In this document: piece by piece, positions 47,073-57,354 of the stretch
How the letters are laid out: each line of letters starts with the position of its first letter
Numbering within the stretch: position 1 is the first letter of the stretch
NCBI GenBank assembly: GCA_028023455.1
Contig: JAQFVV010012992.1
Span: forward strand, 60,001-124,000
Source of the DNA: Epiperipatus broadwayi
Lineage: Eukaryota; Onychophora; Udeonychophora; Euonychophora; Peripatidae
DNA: 64,000 nucleotides
Direction: 5' to 3'
Position numbers and translations under genes: made by a program
The notes under the pieces: generated by a model
What the model was told of the DNA's origin: nothing
The model's input: only the letters and a program-made list of their open reading frames with translations
Databases searched by the model: none

Positions 47073-47366
47073 AGTTTGTGTGTGTGAATTTAAAGTTACG
47101 GTGTTTTTTTCTAATTTTTTTTTTTACTTTATCTGTCTCTTTTTAAAGTTACGGTATTTTTTTCAAGAGTAAATCAATCATTTTATTAAAAAGCAATACG
47201 TAATAAGTAAATGTTGATTAATCTTATATTGTTTGTTGAGTTTGTGTGTGTGACTTTAAAGTTACGGTGTTTTTCTAATTTTTTTTTTACTTTAGGTGTG
47301 TCTTTTTAAAGTTACGGTATTTTTGTCAAGAGTTAATCAAACATTTTATTAAAAAGCAATACGTAA
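47073..47366. repeat. Tandem duplication of ~165 bp with internal TTTAAAGTTACGG repeats
   Basis: GTTTGTGTGTGTGA and two TTTAAAGTTACGGT boxes, then TTTTATTAAAAAGCAATACG, occur twice. The TTTAAAGTTACGG box thus appears four times. Confidence 0.85.
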
Positions 47367-47459
47367 TTCTAAATCTATAAAAAGTAATGTAATTTAGACA
47401 ACATTTACTATTATGATTTTGTGTGTGTTTTAATGATACACATACATCACTACAAATGG

Positions 47460-47700
47460 AAAAGAATTCACGGCAACAACTCAAGGAAAATAAACCCTCC
47501 CAAATATTTAATTAAAGGATTCTATGTTAAGTTCGAAGACTAACAAATAATCTTCGAACTTGGGGGAAGTATTGTTATGTAAGTGTATAATTAAAATACA
47601 CACAGAATAATAATAGTAAATGTTGTAAATGGGGATTTAATATTGAATCGTATGTACGTGTATCAATTGTCGCATATACATATGCAAGTTATATATATAT
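47460..47700 (+). mobile_element. Gypsy 3' end: Pol C terminus, polypurine tract and LTR start
   Basis: Sequence ending TTCGAACTTGGGGGAAG, then TATTGTTATGTAAG, parallels the minus-strand gypsy at 59480-59430 (CTGAACTTAGGTAAGTAATG, TTATG). Both follow a Pol tail with RKPP.YLKDYVLSS-like coding. GGGGGAA is a plausible polypurine tract and TGTTATG the LTR start near 47574. The LTR's end was not located. Confidence 0.55.
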
Positions 47701-48459
47701 ATACTTGAAGATAAAAAAAAAACTTTGTTAATTTAAAATCATCTTAGACTTTAATAGATGTTATTTTGTAAAACAGCAAAAAAAACCCAACAAATCCTTT
47801 GAGATAGGAAGGTTAATTAACTAAGGAACTTTGCAGATCAATAAGATAAATAATTAATTAAAAAAGTAATTGAGCTGCAAAAGGGGTAATCAATCAAAGT
47901 AAAAGGTAAGTCTAAATCTGCTTCTGCAAATAAACTGGGATTGATCTGACCATGACAGATGGATGGACAAGATTTGACCAATCAAATCCAGAAATATTTA
48001 GAACTGGTGAAATGAGTGCAAGTGTAAAGCATTGGCAAACTGGGAGTTCTACCCGATGCAGATGAACTGTGAAAGGCACTGAACGTCGCTTATTTAGCAC
48101 AGTAGCGGACTGCTGGCCTCTGAACATCCAAGAGTCAGCATAATAGAGACTATAAAGTAGGTTGCATAGATCTTTATTCTTCTTCTTTTGGTATACCTTC
48201 AGGTTTTGTTGATCTAAATGTATAAATGATTGTTTTAATGTATTCATGTAAATATGTATATATTAGTGTTAAATCTGCTTTTCTTATTCTACTGGCATTA
48301 GTCTCAGGGATTATGATTCTTGTATGCATATATAGGCAGGGCAAGGTTGGGTTACTGCATAGATTGTTCACCAGTGAGTATTATATAGAACTGGTGGACA
48401 GAACAGATCTTTATTAGCATGAATTTGCATTTCCTCACCACAAAGACACTTTTTCTGTT

Positions 48460-48558
48460 TCAACAGGATATTTTTTTTTTTGCAAATATGCTACAGTGCT
48501 GGCTACAGTTGATGGCAATTCCCACAGCTTCAAAGACTTCCGAGTTAGAGGCGGCCAT
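48460..48558 (-). CDS. Short ORF downstream of a TCTCGCGAGA promoter
   Basis: An ATG in a strong context (AAGATGGCC) opens a 32-codon frame, MAASNSEVFEAVGIAI and on, ending TGA. The frame stops just after an 11-A run (48471-48481). One extra base in this run would extend it by roughly 30 codons, so a homopolymer error or decay is possible. It lies 22 bp downstream (minus sense) of the palindromic promoter element and could be a first exon. No protein family is recognised. Confidence 0.35.
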   Translation of the reverse strand: MAASNSEVFEAVGIAINCSQHCSIFAKKKISC

Positions 48559-48579
48559 CTTACTTGTTATTGAACGAAT

Positions 48580-48589
48580 TCTCGCGAGA
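48580..48589. promoter_or_regulatory. TCTCGCGAGA palindromic promoter element
   Basis: A perfect TCTCGCGAGA, the CGCG element bound by BANP at vertebrate CpG promoters. It sits with CATGTGAC (48600-48607, E-box type, minus sense) and GCGGCCATCTT (YY1-like) at 48551-48561. Such clustering marks housekeeping promoters. The next minus-strand gene is the acidic-protein exon, 2.9 kb on. Confidence 0.5.
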
Positions 48590-48884
48590 ACATTATTTGT
48601 CACATGATTGTCAAGTAAATGCTGGCATGTACCCTTTCAAATAACTTTTTGAGGGTTACACATTCCTCATGGAAGCTTCATGTCATTATTAATAAACTTA
48701 CAACACTAAAGTTAAGTTACATCACATTAAAAAAAAAATATGTCTAAGCAAATTTTAAAAAACTACGACTGGCTCAAATACACACACTCTCACACCAAAC
48801 TACAGAGATAATAAATATTTGAAGATTATGAGAAAATGAATAACATAATCAACTACAGCAGCCAATAAAGACATTTCTTTTTGC

Positions 48885-49075
48885 TTTTAGCACAGAAAAA
48901 AAAGCCATAACCGGCAGCCATCGTCGGGAACTCTTTCTGTGTTTTATTATAGAAAAAAGTCTCTTTGTGTTGGCTTCTGTCGCCACCCAACATAATGTGA
49001 GAACTCTTTTTCTGCATTTATAGCATAGAAAATTTCCTCGTTTGTTGGGTGAATACTAGTGAAATGGTATATTTT
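48885..49075. repeat. Two degenerate ~80-bp units
   Basis: GGGAACTCTTTCTGTGTTTT...TATAGAAAAAA and TGAGAACTCTTTTTCTGC...ATAGCATAGAAAA repeat in direct order. Confidence 0.6.
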
Positions 49076-49132
49076 TAGGAATTTACCTAGAAATAGTGAC
49101 ATCTCGAGGCGAACACCAAGGATGAGAAAACA

Positions 49133-50450
49133 ACCATATTTTTCAACATTTCCTGGAATAAAATACTAATAAGTAAAGAGTTAAATAACTAAATAACTCT
49201 CAATTTAAAATAAAATTTTATTATGAAATAAACATTTAAAAAAGATCGAATAAATATTATTATAATTCTGATTTTGAATTTAAAAACAAGCTTGCATACA
49301 TTATCTATGTAAAAATTTTTATTATCTTTTTAATTAATTAAACTGATAAAAAATCCCAAAAAAGAAAACCATGTGATATTTGTGAAGTGGGAATGTATAA
49401 TTTTAGAAAAAACAATAGATAATCAACCAATTAAAATAGAGATAAATGGTTTGGCAGGTTAATCATTGAGGAGGAGAAGGAAGGGATCCAGATAGTATAA
49501 AAGGTTAATCTGTCCTTTAGGGTGATTATTCATCATCGGTTATCTAGAGAAACCTCGTCGGGTTCAATAAGCAATTTTTCAATATAAAGATTGTAAGTTT
49601 GATATTAATTTTGCCGTTGTTTCCTGAATGGGAAACTTGGTCAAATTTTATATTATTGTTACAAAATGAATTGTGAGTAAATTTCTATATTAGGCACATC
49701 CTTTCTTCTCCAAAAGTTGACCAATTTCATGATTTTTCTTTCATCCAAATGTACCCAATTTATCAGTGATTGGCAAGTAATGAAGCTTAAACTGCAGGAG
49801 GAATTTTGCTCAAGAAAAATCAATGAAACACTGTGTTCTATGAATAATTATTGCAAATTTTATTTTATTAAATTTAAAAGAGTTAGCTATTTGTATTATT
49901 CAAAATTTCGAGAGAAAATAATTCTGATTTCTTAAAATAAGGTAGAACTGAAAGCTAAAATACCATATGAAGTATAAAATCATCGTAAATGGAATGAGAA
50001 ATACATTGGTAAATGGACTTCCTACAGTGAAGCTAATTTGATTCATTACATATGTCAAAACTTAAAAACTGGTTATCTTCAACTATGAAAATGCAATTAA
50101 TACCAAGAACCCAAAATGGATTAAGGATTATAACTAAAAAAAGAAAATTTATTATATTTCATTATAAGGATTGATCATATATAAAGTGATTCCTTCAATA
50201 AAGGCCTTGGAAGAATAATTTGCAACTAAAAGAAACAGATTTTGTCCTAAAACTCAGAACAGAAATGATAGTCTCAAGGAGTACTTCAGTGAAATAGACC
50301 AGAATTTCTCAAGGAATTATCTAATGTGATATGTGTGCACATGAAACAGAATCAAATAAGAAAGCACAAACCAAAAATTTAAAGTAAGAATCTGCAGTAA
50401 AATGGGGAGATTGAAAGGACAATCTGGAAGGACTGTATGAGTATAATTTT
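49133..50450 (+). pseudogene. Probable LTR-element debris
   Basis: A TATA-like TAGTATAAAAGG (49494-49505) precedes promoter-like GC-richer sequence. At 50405-50435 the frame NGEIERTIWKD resembles the NGxxER motif of retroelement integrases. No continuous coding remains. Confidence 0.35.
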
Positions 50451-52960
50451 ATTACGTGTTGTTTCTAATATTTAATCTAAGAAAAAAATTAATCATATAT
50501 ATCAGTTTAAAGTTAATCTATGATAAAGTTTTTTATTTTATTTGAGTGGATAAGTTAATATCAAATAATTTTGTATGTGCCTTATCCCCAATAGTAATTT
50601 TTTGTTTTACATTTTATTTTTAATAAGGGAGTGAGAGATATTGTTAAGTAAAATGTTTTTTTAATCTGATCAGGTATTATTATCAAATATTTAGGCTTAG
50701 TGATATGTTTTATAAAGATTATGTGAATGTTGTGAAAAAATATTATCATTATGTGATAAAAGTATAAAAAGATGGTTTTAAAAGTTAATTCACATTTCTT
50801 CTTCTTATTATTATTGTAAAGTAAAGTGAGTTAGATATAAGCTAATTAAGGCTTATTTCACAAGAGGAGTGATATGTGAAATTTTACTTGTACAAATTGG
50901 TGTCAGACCCTTGTACACATGGATGAACAAAGAATCCCCATCAAGCTAGTATAGTCATAATTTAGCTCATTCACTAAGATGTTGATTCCATTTTTATAAA
51001 GTATTTAAATGGAGTGGAGGAGTTTCCCACTTTGTTATTTTCTACACCATAAGATGATTTCTTTATTGATGGCCAGAGAGTGTTAGGTATACCCATGCTT
51101 TCCTGTATGACTAGGGATAAACCCTAGCATATCTCAACCTTAGTGAAAAGGTATTTCCTCTTATTCAGGTTACTACCTACCCTCATATTAATGTTGACAT
51201 TCCTTACGGGTGTATGAATTTCAGATACAGTAAAATATTAGTTTTAAATGTTGGTTATCGGGTCATAAAATTGATTTGATGTCAGGATGATTATGGATAG
51301 TATATGTGCAATTATTATACTGAAACATTGCTTTATTTAAATGTTTTAATGAATTAATAAGAGCCAAGAATAATAACGAAGTCAACATTAAACTTAAGAG
51401 TTAAATAAGATCTGATAATATAATAAGCAGTGCATATATAGAATTTTCTAGAAAGTACATTCACAGCCAGCGAGAACTTCACTGGAATGGTAAGATCACT
51501 GAAGTATTATTATTTTAAAAACATTGATATAGATTGTATGCATGTATGATAATGATTAAGCTAAGTACCGATATCTGAACACTTGAAAGGTAACTTGATT
51601 GTGAGAGGGCAAGCAATACTTAAAATATCTCCATTGTAAAACATAAGGGAAAGACATATTAAGTTAAGATAATTAATGGGAAATTATTAAATTTTATTAT
51701 CGGAAGAATTATCTTTAGAATTAATTGGGGTAATTAGAAAATAAATCAGTAACTGAAAGCGTTAAGAATTGGGGAGAAATTTAATATTTACTATACCTTA
51801 ATTAAAAAAAAAAAGAAAAAAAAAAGAAGATAAATATCATTCTATATCAGTTTTATTATTAGTACTCCATGGCAATTGTGATCCCCTAGTGAGTAAGAAT
51901 TAAATAAGTGTGTATTTTATAACATCACAAAATTAGCAGTTTATTTAGGGATTTTTTTTTATCATATGGTTGAAGAACCGGGGAAAGCCATGGGAATTAT
52001 GTAAATATTATTGTATTGATTTATATTTGATAATAAAATTTGTTGTTTTTATAATAAGATTTTGTGTAAGTCTCAGTGTTTTGTGGTTTACTACAATCTA
52101 GAAAATCCAATCATGCATCAATACACTGTTATTTATATTTGGAGCATTATTTTATTAAATCACACTAGGTAAAATTTATTTAAATAGTTAAATTTCTAAG
52201 CTTATGTAGCATTGCAAGATTTAAGTTACCAATATTCCAGAAATCATTTAGTATATTTAAAGTATAGATTATGAATTGCAGGATGGTTATTGGGGTGATA
52301 TTGGATGCAGTGGGAGGGCATAAAATCCTTTCCCCATCTGCTGTATTCAAACACCTTCCTAGATAAACTTCTTAAGGATTTTTCTTTAGTTATTAAAGTG
52401 TTTATAGTATGCTATTTCCACAATTTAACGTAAGCTTAATTATTAGAGCTTTAGTGTAAGTGGACATTGGCTACGTTAAAGTCAACCAAGGTCAACTATA
52501 GAGGTAATCATGGGGAAGAGGGTTTATCACCAATAATCCATAGCAGCTTGTTTGACTTCCAGACCTTATTGTTCTAAAACCCTGAGAAGGAATTACCATA
52601 GGAGATAAATGAGCTAGTACGATGAAAAATTGAGAGTAAAAGAGATAGTAGTACAAGGGACTTATAAATGGGAGAATGATGGAGGGATAGATCAAGAAGG
52701 TGGAGATGGGCATAGAACTATTTATAATCTGAAACAAAATTTCAATTGTGACTTTAATAGTAATGGATGGGGAGTGTGCTGAGAGTATAAATTGTAATGG
52801 AAGCAGAGCTTAAAGTTTCTTCTCTTTAATGAATACGAATTTCCAAGAGTATTAGTATTATTTTTTTTATTGCACTCTCAGTGTTTTCTCCATTTATTGA
52901 TTATTTATTAACCCCTTCATTAGATATTGTTATTAAAAATTATTAAATAAATTATTGAAA
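50451..52960. other. Unassigned AT-rich spacer
   Basis: TTGGTGTCAGACCC near 50896 resembles a primer-binding site after a GAGGAGTGA purine tract, but no LTR pair was found. A-rich runs occur near 51803-51830. Confidence 0.35.
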
Positions 52961-53110
52961 TAAGACTTAGCCTAAATATTTTCATTGAAATTGCAATTTG
53001 GCGCCCTGGCAAATACTCTTATTAATATTTCATCTCATCTCCATCGATCCCGAAGGAGGCTGCATGAGAGGTGGTGCAAACAACATCATATTATAAAGGT
53101 TAGAAGTGGC
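52961..53110 (+). mobile_element. LTR/primer-binding-site-like junction
   Basis: ATTTGGCGCCCTGGCAAATA (52997-53016) has the TGGCGCC start common to retroelement primer-binding sites, just after AATTGCA. A TATA-like motif (GTATAAATTG, 52783-52792) lies ~200 bp upstream. GATCCCGAAGGAGG follows at 53047. No pol sequence is recognisable downstream. Confidence 0.35.
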
Positions 53111-53363
53111 GCTTGAGAAAAGATAGGTTGTTGGTGATGGTCATTGTCATCAGCTTTACTAAAATAAAGGTTACAATATATATTAAGTCTATACTTTAAA
53201 CATAGTTGTTATTACAATAGGGGGGAGGGGGAGGAATAGATTAAGAGATAATAGATAATGAAATTAATAATTGATTTAATTTGATTATCTATGTCATTTA
53301 ATTATTTTAAAAGTTATTTTTATCAAATATTGTTAGATAATTAAAATAAAATGATAAAAAAAT

Positions 53364-53386
53364 CAAGTCAGATGTCACATGACTTA
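53364..53386 (-). mobile_element. Family A 3'-end fragment
   Basis: CAAGTCAGATGTCACATGAC and the next three bases match the family A monomer exactly. In ribozyme sense they are the terminal segment just before the array's right end (8350-8372). A 23-bp isolated match is consistent with an extremely 5'-truncated insertion. Confidence 0.6.
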
Positions 53387-53940
53387 ATTTAAATAAATAG
53401 ATATGAATGAAACATCTCATAAAAGTAGTTAACAATATGTATGTTATGAAGAGAGGACAGGTTTGTGTTTAAATATACAATATTGAAAAGGAGAAATGAT
53501 ATTTTAAATTTGATCTTATGTTCTACGATGAACAATTTAATATAGTTATATGGAATTATAAGTAATTTAGTTTGTAATTTGTTTAAGAAAATAGTTATAA
53601 GACAGATATTAACTACTTCAGCTTCAAGCCGCCATATTGAATTTTTTAAATACTGGCCTGAGACACAATTTTCACAGTAACTTCAGTTTTCATTATGTTA
53701 GAGCAAAAACAATTACATTGCTAGAAACTAGAACAATTAAGGAAAACAATAAGCATAAAATAAATAGTGATAACTATATAAAAAATAAGGAAAAAAAGAA
53801 ATTTTCACATCTGAAATTATTTTATTGTTTGTTCATAATTTGGAAATTAACATTAACTAAAATTCAAAATACATATTCAGTGATAATTTCTTCATATTTT
53901 TCACAAAATTATCTTTCTAAACATGTATAACATGTCTTAC

Positions 53941-54036
53941 CTGAGATAATCCCCAGCTTCACAATCTCCAAAAGAAGTCGGATATGACTTCTTCATTTTT
54001 ATCTTGTACCCCAAATGTTCTAAATGTCAAAGGTGT
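53941..54036 (-). CDS. Candidate initiating exon
   Basis: Minus strand: polypyrimidine tract and TTTATAG acceptor (AG at 54037-54038), 40 nt of leader, AAAAATGAAG start at 53996-53994, then 18 open codons plus two bases to a strong donor (TCTCAG/GTAAGA, donor at 53939-53940). The peptide is MKKSYPTSFGDCEAGDYL. No homologue is known to me. The next exon, which must start in phase 2, was not found, so it could be part of the same transcription unit as the 42-45 kb exon or a chance arrangement. Confidence 0.38.
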
Positions 54037-54186
54037 CTATAAAGAAAAAGATTCATCCTAATAAAAGATACAAAAGAAATCATCATAGCAATTGGCTTCT
54101 TGTCTATCTAAAACTAGAAATTGTAGGTTACTGTCTATATCACTGATAAAATGTGTTTCATCTCTTCATTTTATAATTTTTTGGGT

Positions 54187-54263
54187 ACATCAGTGATGTT
54201 TATATTCTTTATGGACACCAATGATGTTTATATTCTTTATGCACACAAGTGATGTTTATATTA
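54187..54263. repeat. Three 28-bp tandem units
   Basis: ACA(T/C)CA(G/A)TGATGTTTATATTCT and TTATGG/C repeat three times, the last truncated. Confidence 0.9.
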
Positions 54264-55320
54264 CGAAGTGATGCTATCTTGTTATATTTATTATACTACA
54301 TAGATATAATTTATTTGCATATAGTCCATTTATTAGCTATAGACTTGAAAATAATGTTATGAAACATATAGTAAAACCAAAGCATGAACAAGAATAAACA
54401 AACACATAAACAAGAATCAAAATTTAATTATATGTTTGTGTATGCAATGTTTGTATACATTTGATTATTAGTTTTATAAGTCATTACTTATAAATCATAT
54501 TATATAAACATAATTAATGATTTTCAAAAAGTGTAGGTAGAACATTAGAAAATTACAATAGATATGAATTCTATATGAGCATAAATAAATATATAACTAC
54601 AAACACCACTAATTTTTGGATAGATATGAATTCTATATCAGCATAAATAAATAAATATATACCCATAAATTAACACACGCTATTTACAAACTAAAATTAA
54701 TAAAAAAGATATTTTTTTCAAAAAATTAAAAAAAAATTTTAAAAATTTAACTTACAAGTAATTATGTTGAAGCTCTATTGTAGGCCTTGTTTGTGAATAA
54801 TACCGAAGAAATTTTCACTTGCAGCCTGTAAACCATTTTTTGTCTTTTATCGCTCCGTGATAAGTACAAAAATGATCAAAAAAACAAAAAAATTAAATAC
54901 TGTGGTCGATTAAAACTGTTGCCAAAAATCCAAATTTCAGCCGATTTTTTTGAGGTAAAGATCGTTTAAAAGCTAAGATATTGAGCTATAAAATGGCCAT
55001 ATTTTGATTGACATCATGCTTATACTTTTTATGTCAGTAAAGAAAGAAAATAACACATCATCAAATGAGCGCCCGCAGCACCAACAAAGCTTAAACAAAT
55101 ATGTTAGGAATATGAATGTAATAATTAAGTGGTTATATAAAGCAAAGATAGGTATTTTACTTAGGATACACCAAAGGATAGTCTATTAATATTTAGCTGA
55201 ATCTTATAAATTGTAGACGAAAATTATTGCAGGAAGATATAGGGGTTCAGATTTAAGAGTTCACAGCATAAAATTCTTTTTGGTTGTATTTTAGTATATA
55301 CGTTGAGAATAAAACCATAG
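54264..55320. other. Unassigned AT-rich spacer
   Basis: A short direct repeat (GATATGAATTCTATAT, 54560 and 54621). No gene recognised; a GC-richer patch at 55066-55090 is isolated. Confidence 0.4.
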
Positions 55321-56679
55321 GAAGATGGAGTTTGAGATTGAAAAATTAATTGGTGATTTTATAATTATTATAGTAATATCTTCTTAGAAAAAAATAAATA
55401 AATAAATAAAGATCAAAAGGTGAATGTCATGGAATCTAAAATAAACAAAAAGTGATGTTTCAACCATATTATAATAAAATTATTGTATTGAAGTAAGAAT
55501 ATAATAATTAATATTTTTCATTTTGTCTTTATAATTTAAAGCCTAACTTATAATGGGATTCTGTGATAAAAGAGAAAAATCTAAAGGTAAATATCATAAC
55601 AGCACCATATTATATGAAAAGGTATTACTTTTTGTTTTACCTTACATATCCAAAAGGTTAAAAAAAAAAGGGAATGGAAATTTTTTGAATTGTTTATAGT
55701 GTTTCTATATTATGTGGGTATATAAATTTATTACTATTGTTATCTTTAAATTATCTGTTAGTTAAAATGTTTAGAATAATACCTTATAAATAATATGATT
55801 AAAGTTGTTGTTTTGAAAGTTAACGTGAGTATTAAAAGTTGCATTTCTTTTGTGAGAATTATTGTCACTTCATCACATGAACCCAGGCTGTACAGTTTGA
55901 GATTGTAATAAGAAATTAATCCAGTATAGAACAAATATAATCATCATTTAAGCACGCATTTCTTAAAAGAGATTTTAATTTAATGTAAACTGCCTTGATC
56001 ATGTAAGTCATTGATAATATTTAAAATTATTAAAATATGCTTATTTTTAAGGAATTGAATTATGAATTATTTATTGTTAAAAGTATCAAATATAATTACA
56101 ATTTAGATAACAATATTGGTATCAGAGTAAGTATTAGGGAACATAAATATAAAATAGTAATACAATTTTAATTATAGATTAGATAAGTCTTTTCTTAATT
56201 GACGCACTACCTATAAAGTTCAGTAAAATCCCTCTTGATATTTTATAGGTGGATCAAATAACTAATTGAAAATCAATGATAATTTTGAGATCTCCTTAGA
56301 ATGATATTGTTATTATGGCTATTCTTAATGACATTGTTATAAAAATAAAATAATAAAAGAATAACATACAATAAAATAACAATACAACTTATTGAGTAGA
56401 TTAATTTAAGCATTATCATTAGTCATGAGAGTATTTAGATACTGAATAAGGAGGAGTGGCTAAGTATTCTTATGCCATTGGATAGATACTTTAGTATCTA
56501 TTTAATGTTAAAGGGTATGTAATCTTGTTAATAGGTTAGGTGAGTCTCATAATTGTTACAATTGATTAAATATAGTTGAAAAATTGTAAAACTATTTAAT
56601 GGTACCTAGATAAAGTCCCAGTATAGCCTAATGTAGAGACTTGGCATATCTGCTAGCAGTCATCCTCCTATATATATAT

Positions 56680-56967
56680 GGAAATCTTGAATTTATGGAA
56701 TTAACCATTTAAATCAACTTAATTAGAGAGAACTTAGCCCAGAACAACTGCCCCAGACCAAGAGTCAAAGTAAACTGACAGACTGATGCATTCTTTTGGA
56801 TGCATCAGTCTGTCAGTTTACTTTGACTCTTGGCCTGAGGCAGTTCCCTTTGGATGCATCAATTTGTCAATTTACTTGGACTCTTGGTCTGGGGAAATTG
56901 TTCTAGGTTAAGTGCCCTCTAATTAAGTTGATTTAAATGGATAATTCCATACATTTAAGATTTTCAC
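56680..56967. repeat. Foldback with partial third copy
   Basis: 56680-56790 and 56853-56967 are inverted copies (CCATTTAAATCAACTTAATT against its complement). A partial extra arm lies between them (56796-56850, GGATGCATCAGTCTGTCAG). No GAAA/CTGANGA pair fits a hammerhead. Confidence 0.8.
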
Positions 56968-57094
56968 CTAAACATCCATAAAAAATATCGTATTACAATA
57001 TATATATATATATGAAAATAATAAATATATGAATTAACTCAAGAAATATAAAAAATACTAATAAAAGAAAAACACACAATTACTTCTCTATAAA

Positions 57095-57139
57095 GCTGTT
57101 TTAATATTTCAATAAACAGACTGCTTTTCATCAGAAAGC
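57095..57139 (-). ncRNA. Hammerhead-like motif, family D copy 1
   Basis: Minus sense: GCTTT, intact CTGATGA, a weak stem II, GAAA, palindrome ATAT and cleavage base U, then AAAAC. Stem II pairs poorly, so this is at best a relic. Confidence 0.35.
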
Positions 57140-57151
57140 AAATTTTGCTGT

Positions 57152-57193
57152 GCTTTCTGATCAAAATCAGTCAGCTGGTTGAAATATTAAAGC
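57152..57193 (+). ncRNA. Hammerhead-like motif, family D copy 2
   Basis: Plus sense: stem I GCTTT/AAAGC and a 6-bp stem II (AATCAG with CTGGTT, one G-U) flank GAAA and a palindromic ATAT. The core reads CTGATCA, losing the catalytic G8, so it should be inactive. Confidence 0.38.
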
Positions 57194-57281
57194 AGCTCTA
57201 TAGAGAAGTAATTGTGTTTTTTTATTTTATTAATATTTATATATAAATATTGTCCTCTGTCAATTGGATGATGATCATAGA

Positions 57282-57354
57282 AAAGTCCATAAATTAAGCC
57301 ACTGAGTGGCAATATGTACAGAGAGTTTTGCCTGTTTTAAAGTCCATAAATTAA
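57282..57354 (+). mobile_element. 41-bp family B 3'-end insert with 16-bp target duplication
   Basis: AAAGTCCATAAATTAA at 57282-57297 is repeated exactly at 57339-57354. Between them lie just 41 bp (GCCACTGAGTGGCAATATG start, GAGAGTTTTGCCTGTTTT end) that match the right end of family B elements. This is a severely 5'-truncated retro-insertion and defines the family's 3' end. Confidence 0.85.

Larger units (their letters stand above)
46861..49132. mobile_element. 2.3-kb segment bounded by ~25-bp inverted repeats
   Basis: TCATCCCTGGTGTTCGCC at 46868-46885 mirrors GGCGAACACCAAGGATGA at 49109-49125, with two flanking T/A-rich bases also matching. The interior has tandem repeats, a gypsy 3' end and a CpG-containing promoter-like region. 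It could be a composite DNA element or inverted LTR-derived ends. Confidence 0.5.
57067..57224. mobile_element. Foldback with hammerhead-like arms (family D)
   Basis: Arms 57067-57139 and 57152-57224 are inverted copies ending in AATTACTTCTCTATA. Each carries a CTGAT(G/C)A...GAAATATT motif. Confidence 0.7.

Noticed and set aside
56680-56967. Hammerhead in the foldback at 56.7-57.0 kb
   Set aside because: CTGATGC appears but no correctly spaced GAAA and no stem II exist on either strand.
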